A stretch of 64,000 bases of DNA. It comes from Heligmosomoides polygyrus polygyrus (lineage: Eukaryota; Nematoda; Chromadorea; Rhabditida; Heligmosomidae). Below, piece after piece: positions 35,276 through 45,573 of the stretch. Each line of letters starts with the position of its first letter. The first letter of the stretch is position 1. The notes below the pieces were generated by a model, which was not told the origin of the DNA, made no database searches, and was given only the letters and a program-made list of their open reading frames with translations. The position numbers were made by a program, and so were the translations under genes. The stretch lies in contig OX377203.1 in the NCBI GenBank assembly GCA_947396885.1, forward strand, positions 992,001-1,056,000, written 5' to 3'.

Positions 35276-35566
35276 TCAAGAAGGTGAGAGAGAGTGTGTG
35301 TGGAACTGAGAAACATCTATGTCCACGATTCCTGATAGCATTTTGAAGATAGTGCAGACATCTCTAAGCTTCCTGCGGGATTCCAATGTGTGCAGATTGA
35401 AACACCTGTTCCTCATGTTCGATCGGGGCATATCAACCATGGGCGATATTAGCGCAAAGCCGGGAGGCATGTCATATGCATCGCGACATCGCGCCGAGCA
35501 CTTGGACTCAGATTTCGTGTCACCGACGGTGGTTGAAGTCAGAAGACGGTCAATGATTGACGGCAA
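35276..35566 (-). pseudogene. LINE reverse transcriptase C-terminal fragment
   Basis: The minus-strand ORF encodes HTLESRRKLRDVCTIFKMLS then GIVDIDVSQF. This resembles the thumb/C-terminal block of CR1/Jockey-type LINEs (LESLEYRR-x-DLV-x-xFKI-x-NGLVDID-x-x-x-F). Only about 95 residues remain. The duplicated region at 63.1-63.3 kb retains diverged pieces of the same DNA. Confidence 0.5.
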
Positions 35567-35599
35567 GGAGCTTATTCACCTGGGTCGACCCGAGTGACC

Positions 35600-35755
35600 A
35601 GACATGCACGCTGTTTGGGGGAATTATAGTGGCTCGCCGAGTAGCGCGATGTCATGCACAGCGGCCAAATTGATTGAACCACGCGACGCAGTTGATCAAT
35701 ACAGTCAGAATGCATCTCATCGCGTCGCTCGCGAAGTATGAACGGGGCCCTACAA
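35600..35755. repeat. TTTATACTTCG-family foldback remnant
   Basis: CGCGACGCAGTTGATCAATA and CGTCGCTCGCGAAGTATGAA then CGGGGCCC form the right arm of a foldback. The left arm is poorly preserved. The corresponding place at 63.42-63.63 kb carries a fuller foldback. Confidence 0.5.
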
Positions 35756-35884
35756 CTAGATTGGACTGTTGGGAGTGGCAATCGCACGAATGCGATGTGG
35801 GTTGGATGGGAATCATATGCACCGTTGGAAAAGGTCTTTTCTTTAGTTAGGCTGAGGTCTAGAGAGGAGGAGCACAATCGTTCC

Positions 35885-35977
35885 CTTTTCGTTTTCGAAA
35901 CCATTCTGGTACATGTTGGGTGTATGCCCTACCGGCTTGAGTAATATTTCCAGCATTGATGTTGATTTTAACATGAA
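35885..35977. promoter_or_regulatory. conserved block upstream of BTB gene 1
   Basis: About 80 bases (from CGTTTTCGAAACCATTC to GATGTTGAT) are nearly identical to 63,783-63,863, with three or four differences, while the surrounding DNA is far more diverged. It sits about 155-240 bp before the BTB start codon. Two of the differences would change amino acids in the minus-strand ORF here, so selection on non-coding sequence is the better reading. It may be a promoter or enhancer; this is inferred. Confidence 0.5.
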
Positions 35978-36122
35978 GGGATTGGGTAGATGGTGCAGGT
36001 CTGCTTTGTAGCTATCCTTGTACGCAGTCGGATGTACCTTTATTTGAAGACGACTCATGGCTATTTGGTTGAAGAACCGTGTTGATTGCTCAAAGAATAT
36101 AAGAGATTTTCACACTGGCCAC

Positions 36123-36130
36123 TTTCAGAA
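36123..36130 (+). promoter_or_regulatory. splice acceptor directly before BTB gene 1 ATG
   Basis: TTTCAG is followed by AA and the ATG. No donor is required upstream for the coding sequence, so this fits a nematode spliced-leader trans-splice site. It could instead end a 5'-UTR intron. Confidence 0.6.
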
Positions 36131-39100
36131 ATGAGCGAACCTGCCTCCACATCAAGCGGCGGACAACCAGCCAAAGGAAAGGGTTAGAGTATATAATGAC
36201 CTAGGGAAGCTGCTAAGGAGAAAAACACCTCGAGGACTGATTGCCTATGCTTTCAGACAACTCCTCTCTGATCGAACACTCCACAACCGTGGTGGATGAC
36301 ATCGAAGCGCTCTTCTCGAAATCGGACTTTTCGGACGTGACCTTCGTCGTTGAAGGGGAGCGACTCCATGCCCACAAACCTATACTAGCGGCCCGATGTG
36401 AGTATTTCAGGTAAGTGGACGTTTTAGTCTGAATTAGTGATTTATTCGCTCGACGTCAATGCCACTCTGCAGAGCCATGCTCTATGGCGGACTGAAGGAA
36501 AGCTCCGAAGCAGAAGTCCAGCTCGAAGGGACAAACGCACTCGCCTTCCGTACTTTAGTGAAGTGGGTGTGGAGCCGGCTGAATAAAGTGGTCGTGGGGA
36601 GATTGTAAATCTTCAGGTACATCTACACCGGCAAAATCGAGCTGTCTGCTTTCAAGGTGGAGGAACTGGTGGCGATTCTGCAGCTCGCTCACGAATACCG
36701 GCTGCTGAAGATTCAACGCCCAATAGTCGACTATCTGAAGGTCAGTCTCGTTCGATGGAAAAACACGAGTTTGAAAGGAGCTCAAGCCGTGGGAGAGTGG
36801 TCTTCAGAACCCACTACTGGAACTTATATAATTGTTAGAGCCCTATCAACTAGAACCACTAATGGACCCTGGAATTTCTCCTGTTGGGCCTTCAAATAAG
36901 CTCAAGTACGTTTGCTGTACCAGAAGAATTGGCATTTAATTGGTAATTAATATGGCAAAAATTTGTTGACCATTCAAAGCGTGTAGACGTTTTTGAGGCA
37001 CCTGATCAATAAGAACCCATATTCTATTTGAGGAAAGCGTACTGGCCTCCGCTTCACAGCTGATGAGAGATATATACAGTTCAATATCAATAGATCCCGG
37101 ATAGACATATGTGCAGTTCAATACCAATATATCGGACTTTCTACAGTTAGGAATGCGATTGGTGGGCAATCTGAAGACACGTGAAATTGGACCATTTCCA
37201 GATCAAATAGTGCAGCCTCTTAAGCAAACTTGACACTCTTAAAATCAGATTGAACATCTAAGCAAGCAATCCAGGTCAAAGCAGGCGTTTCCTCAGTAGT
37301 AAGCAGCAGTTGTTCCAACTTTTTTGAACTTTTTAAATTCACTGGACCCAATAAGCGAAAACGCTGTTTGCAAATGCATAACTTTTCCAGAAACAAAACT
37401 TGTGTTTCAAAGCTCACTCTAGAAGGCAGAAATGCATCGACTTTATTAGAATGTCAGAGGAAGAGATCGCGCCATGCACTCGTCCAGCTCGCTGCGAGAT
37501 TTAATGCTGTTCACTTGAAACAGCGAAGTGAGATGTGTGTTTTCTACAACTGTCTTTGCGGTACCGTTGTCAAATGTGAAGGTTCCACTCAAGCACACAT
37601 TTTGCTATCAATCAAATGAAATTTCCGACATCATGGACGAGTGCATGGAGCCATCTCTTTCTTCAGCACTAAAAAGTCGCTGCCTTCCTGTGCTCTGGAA
37701 TAAACCTTAAATCAGGAGTTTTCCCTAAAAAATAAAAAATTTTAAAATTTCGAACTGTTTTGTTCAATCATGTTGTGACAGGTGAATTTTAAAAAAATTC
37801 CAGGAAAGTAACACTACATATTTCTGAACATATAAGCATTCTATCCGTCTCGGATACTCCCTAGTTTAATCTGGAAGGCGCTCTCTATGAATTTAAAGAT
37901 GTTTGCTTTGACCTCAGAAGCGTCGTGCTTGCTTAGAAGTGTACAACTTGATTTGAAAACTGCTCAGCCTTACTTCTACCTCTCGTCTTTTGATGTAATA
38001 AATCCAGTCAGTGAGTCTATCCTAGTCGGGAGAGGTGTATGATGTTTCGCCTCTCCATTACCCCCTCCCTCATTGAAATTTTCCGAAATCTCCATCTGCA
38101 GCTCAGGAAGCACTCGGGATTCATGCGAATTCAGAGGATGTGGTGGCGTATGATGGGATAGCCGATGCAACTGCCACATCCTCATCGCTTCCTCCTGACT
38201 GGGATAGATCCTAATTTGTCAATTTGAAGTAGAATAAAGCCTGCTGCCTGGACGCGGAACGTGTTTGCTCGTCTCGCCTCATCCCCTAGCGAAATCTCGT
38301 CCGAGACGGGAGCTACACCCGATCGTCCTACCGTAACCGAACGCGTGGCTCCGTCTCCTACAGTAGGGGAGACGACACCTAAAGTAGCGCACACATATGA
38401 ACGGATCAGCCTCGTCTGCAGGCTCCGCAGTTCATCGCGTCATTTGCTAAGAATCTTACTGTATAGAAATTCAGAATATAATCAACGTGGACATTTACTT
38501 CACCATTACGGAGACTTCAACAATGCTGTCTCTCGAGGGATTGATCCAAAGCTGCGAGCGGTTTTGTGACGAGAACGCCGTGGAGGTACTAAAGCGCAAG
38601 GTATGTTTGGCTTCTAGCGGACCCTTATATCGTTTTCACGTCGGATTGGACACTTTTCAAATCAATTCGGACGCTTTCCACAGAAACTGGACGCTTCAAA
38701 TCAAATCGGACACTGTTCTAAGCTAGCCCAAGACTTTTGAAATCAAGGTGAGCTCTTCCAAATCGAACTGACCTTCAGGCAGGTTCAACTACAGACTCTG
38801 GAAGACGGTTAGAATTGTTTTGTTCAAGGGGAAATTGGTATAACTTTTTTTGAAGTTTTTAGTCCAACTATCCGAGTGAATAATAGTAAATAATTGAACA
38901 AAATTTTTATTCTCCGAGAAAAACAAACTAAATTTTGTCTTAAAGCGCAGCAATCACATAGCGCATTAGAAGATCAGATCGCGCCACGCGCTCGAAAAGC
39001 TCGTCACGATTTTTAGTTTTTGATTGATAGTGCATATGCTGCTTACATGAAGCATCAAAGTGAGGATATGTGTGATTTTGCAGTTGTCTATCTATCAGAG

Positions 39101-39726
39101 CTTAGAAGAGTGCCCAATTTCATTGGAGAAGTGTCCAATTCGACGTGAAAATGGTGTAAAGTAAGGCTGACACTCAATGGTCGCATCTTATTTCTCGCAG
39201 GTTTCCATTTCAGGAGTTTACGATGCTGCCTTTGGAGAGGGTGATCGAAATGCTGCGTCGGGATACGTTCTGCGCTCCGGAGATCAGCATCTTCTATGCG
39301 CTAACTGAGTGGGTTCGAGCGCGACCCGTAATGAAGGTGGCACCGCTGGACATAGATGAGGCTCTTAGTAGATAATCTTGCCGTATTTAGCCCTCTCAAC
39401 TGGAGGCAGACTTCAAGCGCTTTGTGGAAGAGAAATGCCTTCGGCTCCATCTCATGAGCCAAGATGAACTGCTGACCACCGTCCGAGGTTCGCCGCTTTT
39501 CGAATCGAACCCGAGAGCACTCGACACACTGATCTTAGACGCTCTTCAGATGAAGGCCAAGGGAACGGGCTCAAGGCGTGCTGTTCCGCAAAAGGTATGT
39601 CGATTGCACTCCCACAGAGTTATGTTGGACGGTAAACAGTTCACATGAATGGTGACGCAGGGAAAAACAGTACAGGATGTGACGATGTCACACAATGTGC
39701 GTTCGCTCGCCGTCGTCGTGTCGTGA
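36131..39726 (+). CDS. BTBD9-like BTB-BACK domain protein, no discoidin domain seen
   Basis: Likely a Cullin-3 adaptor type protein. Exons: 36,131-36,182; 36,257-36,410; 36,473-36,562; 36,617-36,740; 38,475-38,600; 39,214-39,336; 39,391-39,594; 39,661-39,726. Phases agree throughout and give 312 residues. The BTB domain (about residues 18-140) has FSDVTFVVEGERLHAHKPIL, AARCEYFRAMLYGGLKESSE and YIYTGKIELSAFKVEELV. The BACK domain (about 141-280) has CERFCDENAVEVLKRK, LPLERVIEMLRRDTFCAPEI and RLHLMSQDELLTTVRGSPLF. BTBD9 proteins are usually near 600 residues, with two discoidin-like domains after BACK. Here the last exon gives 21 residues and a stop, and none of the next 1.7 kb reads as discoidin. 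Exons 1-4 are packed within 610 bp. Introns 4 and 5 hold foldback elements. The final exon is the least certain. Nematode orthologues are known as hpo-9, but orthology is not shown here. Confidence 0.9.
37195..37965. mobile_element. large foldback with GTGTCCAATTTGACTTG-like ends (copy 2, BTB intron 4)
   Basis: The left side has AAGCAAACTTGACACTCTTA and the right side has TTAGAAGTGTACAACTTGAT. The centre has GAGATCGCGCCATGCACTCG and its inverted partner GACGAGTGCATGGAGCCATC, so the element folds back along most of its length. It occupies much of intron 4. Confidence 0.7.
38630..39158. mobile_element. large foldback, shortened (copy 3, BTB intron 5)
   Basis: CGTTTTCACGTCGGATTGGA at the left and AGTGTCCAATTCGACGTGAA at the right are inverted ends. 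The interior has AGATCGCGCCACGCGCTCG. It is about 530 bp, shorter than its relatives at 26.5 and 40.6 kb, so probably internally deleted. Confidence 0.8.
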
Positions 39727-40581
39727 GCGTGGGAGGCCTACTTAATTAGGGTATGGTAGTAATAAGGATCCCGAGGAGGGCGGGGAGGAGGAATCTACCT
39801 GGAAGAAGGGACCTAGAGGCGGGACCAGGACGGGGAACCAACAAGAAGGGAACCGTAAGGGAGTTCATACGGAGAACAAGGAGTCTGCCATATGCATAGC
39901 CTCTTCATGCTTGACACAGCGGTGACTGCGCGCGTTTCTGAGCTTCTGGATCCAGAACACGGGCCCCCTACGTCGCGCAACAAGCGTCCTGATTCTGAAT
40001 ACGTGTCAGCGACGTCTGCCGTGAGCATGGAAGGACCACTAAGGGGGTGGAGGAGAAGGGTAGTAAAGGGGACGTGTAGGGTGGACCAAAAGAGCGACCA
40101 ACATAGAAAGGAACAACCTGGAGGAAGGACCAGGACAGGGAACCAGCAAGAAGAAACCTGTAGGAGGTCAGTAGGGGAAACGAAGCAGTGGGTCAGGAGT
40201 TGGGACTAGGAAGGTGGGGGACTAAGGAGGGGGAGGGAAGACCAGTAAAGGCGGACTAGCAACTAGATCCAGTAAGAGTAAGGGGAGCTTGGCTTTGGAA
40301 GACATGTCAACGATATCTGGAAACGCTAGCTGTTGAGCATGAGAATGGTTGCGGAGGAGTAAGCTGAGGGACTGAAGTACTACGCAGCACAAACCAATGA
40401 GTTACTGGGCGGTCCGGAGAGAATGTCTATGATGAGCGCACGCAGTGGTAAACGGCTTGAAGCCGATAAAGTACGCACCAGGTCCTAGATGTTAGCGAAT
40501 TTTATGACTACTTTCCATAGCTCAGTGATGCTGCAAAGTCTCGCGCAGCGCGCAAGTGGGAGCACTTATATAAATATGTAC
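39727..40581. other. purine-rich DNA with degenerate tandem repeats
   Basis: AGGACGGGGAACCAACAAGA near 39,828 recurs as AGGACAGGGAACCAGCAAGA near 40,132, and AGGAC/GGGAG motifs are frequent. No discoidin-type exon, no other gene and no clear AATAAA signal was seen. Confidence 0.45.
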
Positions 40582-41430
40582 CATTTTCACGTCGAATTGA
40601 TCACTTTTCAAATCAAATTAGACACTTTTTACGTCAAATTGGGCACTCATCTAAGCTAACCTAAGACTTTTCAAATCAAAGAGAGCTCCTCCAAATCGAA
40701 ATGGGCTTCCTCTGCACTAAACTAGAGGCTCTCCAAAAATGTTAGAATCAATTTTTGTTCAAGGAAAATTATAGTATAACTTTCTTTGAAGTTTTGTTTT
40801 ATTTCCCAATAAGGGAACACATAGTTTGAAATTTTATAAAAATTTTATTTTCGAGAAAAACAATGAATTAGAGCTCGTTTTGAAGAGCACGAAGGCGATC
40901 ATTTTATATTGCCAAAGCAGGGATCGCGCCGTGCCCCCGTCCAAAACTTCGCGATTTTTGTTCGCTTGATAGCAAAATTTCTGTTTGCATGCAGTTTCAC
41001 ACCTGCAAGCGGTGCAACATAAACAATTGTGCAAAACACACACACACATATCCTAACTTTCTTGCTGCGTGTAAGCAGTATTTGCACTATCAATCAAATA
41101 AACGTTGCGTTGAACTTTTTGAGTCCATGGCGCGATGGCTGGTCTTTTAATGCGGGAAATGATTGCTGCCTTGCCGCTCCTTAAAGCAAAATTTAATTCA
41201 CTATTTTTTCTTAAAAATTAGCAATTTATTAAATTATTTTACTCAATTGACAGCTAAGTTTAAAAAAATTCAAAAGTTATTCTGAGTTTTCCTTGATCGA
41301 AAAATTATTCTAACCATCTTGAAGAGTCTGCAGATTAACCAGCAAGAAGCTCGTCTCGATTTGGAAGACGTTCAAATTGATTTCAAAGTTCATGGGGCTG
41401 CTTAGAAAAGTGTCCAATATGTATGGCGTG
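40582..41430. mobile_element. large foldback with GTGTCCAATTTGACTTG-like ends (copy 4)
   Basis: ATTTTCACGTCGAATTGATC and further AAATCAAATTAGACAC units lie at the left; AGAAAAGTGTCCAATATG lies at the right. The interior has GGATCGCGCCGTGC with an inverted partner (CATGGCGCGATGGC near 41,128). It lies between the BTB gene and the dynein light chain and ends some 60 bp before the latter's start codon. Confidence 0.75.
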
Positions 41431-41479
41431 AAAAGTATATATCTACTACACTACTATACGACCAGTTGAAGGTCGCTTG

Positions 41480-41488
41480 TTGCAGAAA
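41480..41488 (+). promoter_or_regulatory. splice acceptor directly before LC8 ATG
   Basis: TTGTTGCAG followed by AAA and ATG: a spliced-leader type acceptor three bases from the start codon. It sets the start at 41,489 rather than at the in-frame codon 12 bases upstream. Confidence 0.6.
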
Positions 41489-41758
41489 ATGGTTGACCGC
41501 AAGGCTGTGATCAACAAGTCCCGTATGTCCGAGGACATGCAACGAGATGCCATTGACTGCGTCACACAAGCACTTGAGAAGTACAACATCGAGAACGACA
41601 TTGCAGTGTATATCGTGGAGGAGTTCGACAAAAAGTACAACCCCAGGTGGCACTGCATTGTCGGCAAGGACTACGGGTATTACGTTAGGCCTGATGAGAA
41701 ACACTACATTTGGTTCCATTTGGGTCAGCTGCAGATAGCTCTATTTAAATCCGGATGA
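41489..41758 (+). CDS. dynein light chain LC8 family protein
   Basis: LC8 proteins are small dimeric hubs of dynein and other complexes that bind partner peptides in a groove at the dimer interface. The chosen start gives exactly 89 residues, the family length, opening MVDRKAVI. It retains [31 protein letters not shown] and the C-terminal ALFKSG, including Ser88. Between them, the groove strand normally read as GSYVTHE is GYYVRPD, so Ser64, Thr67 and His68 are replaced by Tyr, Arg and Pro. The frame is intact and intronless. A foldback element ends just upstream, so the promoter must be very short, or the gene is a retrocopy that uses the trans-splice site. It is more likely a diverged paralogue than the main LC8. 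No AATAAA was found shortly after the stop. Confidence 0.93.
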   Translation: MVDRKAVINKSRMSEDMQRDAIDCVTQALEKYNIENDIAVYIVEEFDKKYNPRWHCIVGKDYGYYVRPDEKHYIWFHLGQLQIALFKSG

Positions 41759-42099
41759 TGTATCTTCTCCGAATGATCTATCGAGGTGACCTGTTTTCTG
41801 TGGATAATTGATGTGTGTTATAAAGTCTGTTCTTCTTCAGATTCACTGATTTGTAGGCAGTTCCGAATGTGATGCATTTGCATAGCTAAGGCTCGGACAG
41901 GATAACCACTCAGAGTGAGAGAAATGAAAATTCAGTTGAAATGTTGGCGCCGAACTGAACTGAGCGCGTCGAGGAGCATCTGGAAAATGGGCAACTTTTC
42001 AAGTTCTTTACTTAGAGGTTCCCCAATTCATGCCGTCCAAAGGTTCCTGCGAGTGCTCCTTTTCCTGTGGTCCTGTGGACCTGTCAGCCATCGTGTCTT
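41759..42099. other. no gene recognised
   Basis: 3' flank of the light-chain gene; motif-free. Confidence 0.4.
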
Positions 42100-42990
42100 A
42101 CTACTCTAAAATCGAAGATGAAACTGCTGGCGAACCACACACCTCGCATCGTACAGGAGGAATACTTGGCACAGTGTCTTGTGTATAACAGCACTGAAGA
42201 AGGAGAAGAAGAAGAGCGTCGCCTAGGATGACCGCGCGACTTTTTTGGAGAGGTCCGAGGTGATGGTCCGATGCGACACTTGTGTTGCACGGAATGAAAA
42301 AATTTGCCCAGCACTGAAACCGGATGCATGAATGACTTTACCCGGGGTATGTGGGTAGAGGATAGAAATTGAGGCATTATCTGGAATTCACAATGAATTC
42401 CAACCGTGGAGGTGGGTGAATGGTGGGGCAGGACTATATCACGTCATGAATACCAAACCTGCCCTCTACCCCCAATCCTCCGTTGGTAAACTTATCCACT
42501 TATCCTAAACTTACCCGTTACCTTATCAATCGTGAACCCTGCCTCTGCTGGAGCGATCCGCAACTGTAGTGAGACACGCCTCGTTGGGAATAGACGATCG
42601 TCCAGAGGATTAGGCAGAGGTTAAGCCCCAGATGATGTTCCTTTAGAGCTTCACGTATCAGAAGGCATCCTACCCTCTTCATCAGAAAAGGAAGTTCACC
42701 TAGACGATACTCTGCTACCTGACGCCCCGACAGATGAGGTGATAACGACGAATTCTGGCTCCCTTCTTAGCGAAAAGGGGCGATGGTTTTTCAAAGGAGA
42801 AGTGATGTGTATGCCAAAAAGTCGACCATGGCCAACAAAAAACGATTTGTGAGAGACTTCGAGCCACCACAAAGCCGAAACGAGAGTGGCAGGATCGATG
42901 CGACCTGCGGCGGGGTCCCCTGGGTCGCCGGTCCCCGTTCAGGCCATTTTGATCGCGGCCGATCGTTAGATCAAATGACCTATCGATGAC
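42100..42990 (+). repeat. repeated block H, copy 1 (coding-like)
   Basis: This shares about 570 bp (42,413-42,985) with 47,165-47,735 and more loosely with 56.6-57.4 kb. One plus-strand frame is open over the best-conserved part and reads DDVPLELHVSEGILPSSSEK, then LPDAPTDEVITTNSGSLLSE and RWFFKGEVMCMPKSRPW (about 42,631-42,850). Related stubs occur near 55.93 and 57.03 kb. Protein family not recognised; probably part of an unclassified transposon. Confidence 0.6.
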
Positions 42991-43439
42991 GCTGCCGGGA
43001 CGAGCTCATACGAATTCGGTTTCCAGTGAGTGTGGGAGGTGCCCCGAGCTCCCGCCCATGTGCCACTGAGCGACAATTTTTGGCCAGTTTTGGGTCAACC
43101 TTCAGGAAAGACGAGCTGCGCCCCAGTGCTGCCTGTTATCATGGATGCCCTAGTATCGTAGGGGTCAGTTCACAGAGTTGCCTTGTTCGACGTCCTGGCA
43201 ACGCAGTTAGAGCTTGAGGAGAGAAGGCACGAAACTGCGACGTCACTAGGAGAAGTGTTGCAGTGTGGTCTGTAGGCTGAAATTTAGAAGAGTGCATTGC
43301 ACAACCTTCCGTGCTATTCGGCGCTTTCTTTCGGTGCTAAACCGCTCCAATCCTCGGTCTTGTCTCGCTGGCAGCAGCATTCTGGACCTTCAATGAGCCC
43401 TTCCTCATGCTTCTTGCAGCTCAACTTCCGGCAACAGTC
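42991..43439. other. no gene recognised
   Basis: Motif-free. Confidence 0.4.
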
Positions 43440-43562
43440 TTCTCTGGATAGGGCAAAGTGCTAACTTGTTCACCGGCAACTTTCTTCTGTGACAGAATCT
43501 CGTAGAAGTGGCATTTGTCACTCATTCCAACTGGGGAACGATTAACGCCGCCCTTCTTACTT
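43440..43562 (+). repeat. tRNA-derived SINE, tail fragment
   Basis: TCTCGTAGAAGTGGCATTTG, then GGGGAACGATTAACGCCGCC: the tail of the SINE, degenerate. Confidence 0.55.
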
Positions 43563-43614
43563 CATTTTTTGAGTGGTAGCCTAGTACACAGAAGAAGAGG
43601 CCATCCGTCGCTGT

Positions 43615-43695
43615 ACCCACCTAGGATGGAAGAAGTAGAATGCGTGGCGCATCCGAAACCGGGATTGACTAACGCCGACCTTTATCTTTCCACAA
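43615..43695 (+). repeat. tRNA-derived SINE, tail fragment
   Basis: GGAAGAAGTAGAATGCGTGG followed by CGCATCC and ATTGACTAACGCCGACC match the SINE tail. It is a second tail just after the first. Confidence 0.65.
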
Positions 43696-45430
43696 TTCCC
43701 ATTCCACTTGGCAGATCGTGGACAGCCGCCTGACCGACGACGGCCTACGCCAGTCACGGTGACCAGCATCGATGGCCGTTGCGTGGCGCCTCTTCGGACC
43801 ACCCGCTGAGTGTTCCAGCGCCGAGCCCGGGTTTGCTGTGCTCCTGCTCTATTCGGTGTTATTGCTTGCTGCCGGATCGTCACAGTCATGGTGTGTAGGT
43901 TTCCTCGAAGGGCTTTTACAGCGAGCCTTAGCGTGGTGACCCAAAGAACTGGGGCGTCTTTCAGTCAGCCTTGGCGGTATCGGAATTTCAGACAACGGGT
44001 TCAAGCAACATAGAAAGGTAGGGCTATGATGAATTAATCACTTCAGAAGAACCCAGCCATGTATGAGAAGGAAGCGGCTACTTGACCTGTTGGCCTGCTG
44101 AAGGTGGGCGCGTGAAAATATATGGGTTTCTGGGATGTTGCGCAAAATTCGCCAACAAATACCGTTTTAAAATTACACCACAATTAACAAACACTGCTGG
44201 GCTCGATGGCAGAAGAACTGGCACGGAATTATTCTTCAAGAGAATTCGTCGGCTGGTTCTCGCATCGCACCGGCAAGGCATCCTAAACTATGAGTTGGAC
44301 CGGCATAGACGGACCTAAGAGCAGGTGGAAAGTATCGATCGGAAGACCAATAACGATCAATAATCCCGATTTTCGCTCGGAGGAACAATGGAAAATGCCT
44401 TTTTCAAATTCCGCTACCCCTTCACTAGAATCCCATTCGTACGGCAATTACTCGCGGCCGGCCGCGAGCTGCCCGCCACCGTCGGCTCCCTGATTTCGCA
44501 ACCCCTTCCCGCGCCCGTCCGGCACTCAGCGAGAGTCGCGTTTTCGCGCCATCCGACGTCGCCGTCGAACGACGTCTCCGGGCGATGTGAGTCATTCGAA
44601 TCGAGTGGTTCCCTCCAGTCTGAGTGGACCAGTCTCCAGCGGAGGCATGGCATCGAGAAGAATCTGCATGAACTGAAAGAACCCCGATGTGGGAACAGTG
44701 ATGCACTGGAGCCTGACAGGAAGCGAAAAGAAGGGTTGGTTACTACATGTGAAAGGGAAGATAAGGGAGAGGAAGAGACACCAACTTGTAAAGATGTCCC
44801 GGGCGAGGTTTGGACGAATTCCGTGGTCTTCACCTGAACTCATCTGGCAAAGAGGAGCACCAACTGTGAAGAAGTTCGTCGTGGTTGCGCGATTGCGTGA
44901 CATGACGTAGGCGAGGAGGACTTGATCGGGTGAAGCGCCGCCTCGTAAAATCTCCCGAGAAGCGTAATTTGTCGTTAGTTCAGCAATTTCTGTGTTGAGG
45001 CACGTCTCATAATTGAGCCGCTCATAGACTACCCACATTGCTAAGGGTTCATTGCTAAGGAAGAGACAAACCTTTGAGCAGCACTCTACCTACTTCGAGT
45101 AGCTGACACCGCGGGAGTTAAGTTACATACTTGGCGTATTTGGATGACTTATCGATTTTTCGGTACTTGTCGAGGTGTTGCCCAGCTGCAATGAATGCGT
45201 TGATTGAATTCTATACTCTCCTGAATTAGCTCGAAGCATAGGTGCACTAGATAGGCTACTTCTGTGTTCTATGCCCACTGGGCAACATTCCGCTAAATAC
45301 CATTTTTCGTTGTTGCTTACTCAACAATTCTCTTCTTCTTCTTCCATTTCGCCCTTCTGCTTCTTTTCCCACAACACTGTCGGGTCCTTATCTCTTCTTA
45401 AAGCTAGTCTATCCTAAATTTATTGCAGCT
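43696..45430. other. no gene recognised, several longer ORFs
   Basis: ORFs of 139-149 codons overlap on opposite strands near 44.39-45.04 kb. Neither shows a domain, signal peptide or splice context I can defend. The 148-codon minus-strand ORF might be old retroelement sequence, but no catalytic motif is visible. Confidence 0.4.
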
Positions 45431-45573
45431 AAGGGACTGTTTATAGTTCGCGAAGAGAGCGACTACATCTCTCATGCAAAGCATACGCATCGATTAACGT
45501 CGAGCGACTGCCCAGTAAAAACATCATGCATTATTTCTTCGAGCAAGGAGTCGTCGACTATGAGCAGACCCAA
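45431..45573. mobile_element. TTTATAGTTCG-ended foldback MITE
   Basis: AAGGGACTGTTTATAGTTCG at the left and CGACTATGAGCAGACCCAA at the right. Core CATACGCATCGATTAACGTC is shared with the 13.5-kb copy. Confidence 0.7.

Noticed and set aside
36555..36785. Minus-strand ORF over BTB exon 4
   Set aside because: Shadow of the BTB coding sequence.
39661..39726. Treating BTB exon 8 as certain
   Set aside because: Phase and acceptor fit, but its 21 residues match no known BTBD9 segment, so it is included with stated doubt rather than as proof of a short isoform.
44388..45038. Overlapping 149-, 139- and 148-codon ORFs on both strands
   Set aside because: No recognisable domain, acceptor/donor context or agreement between strands; kept only as unassigned.
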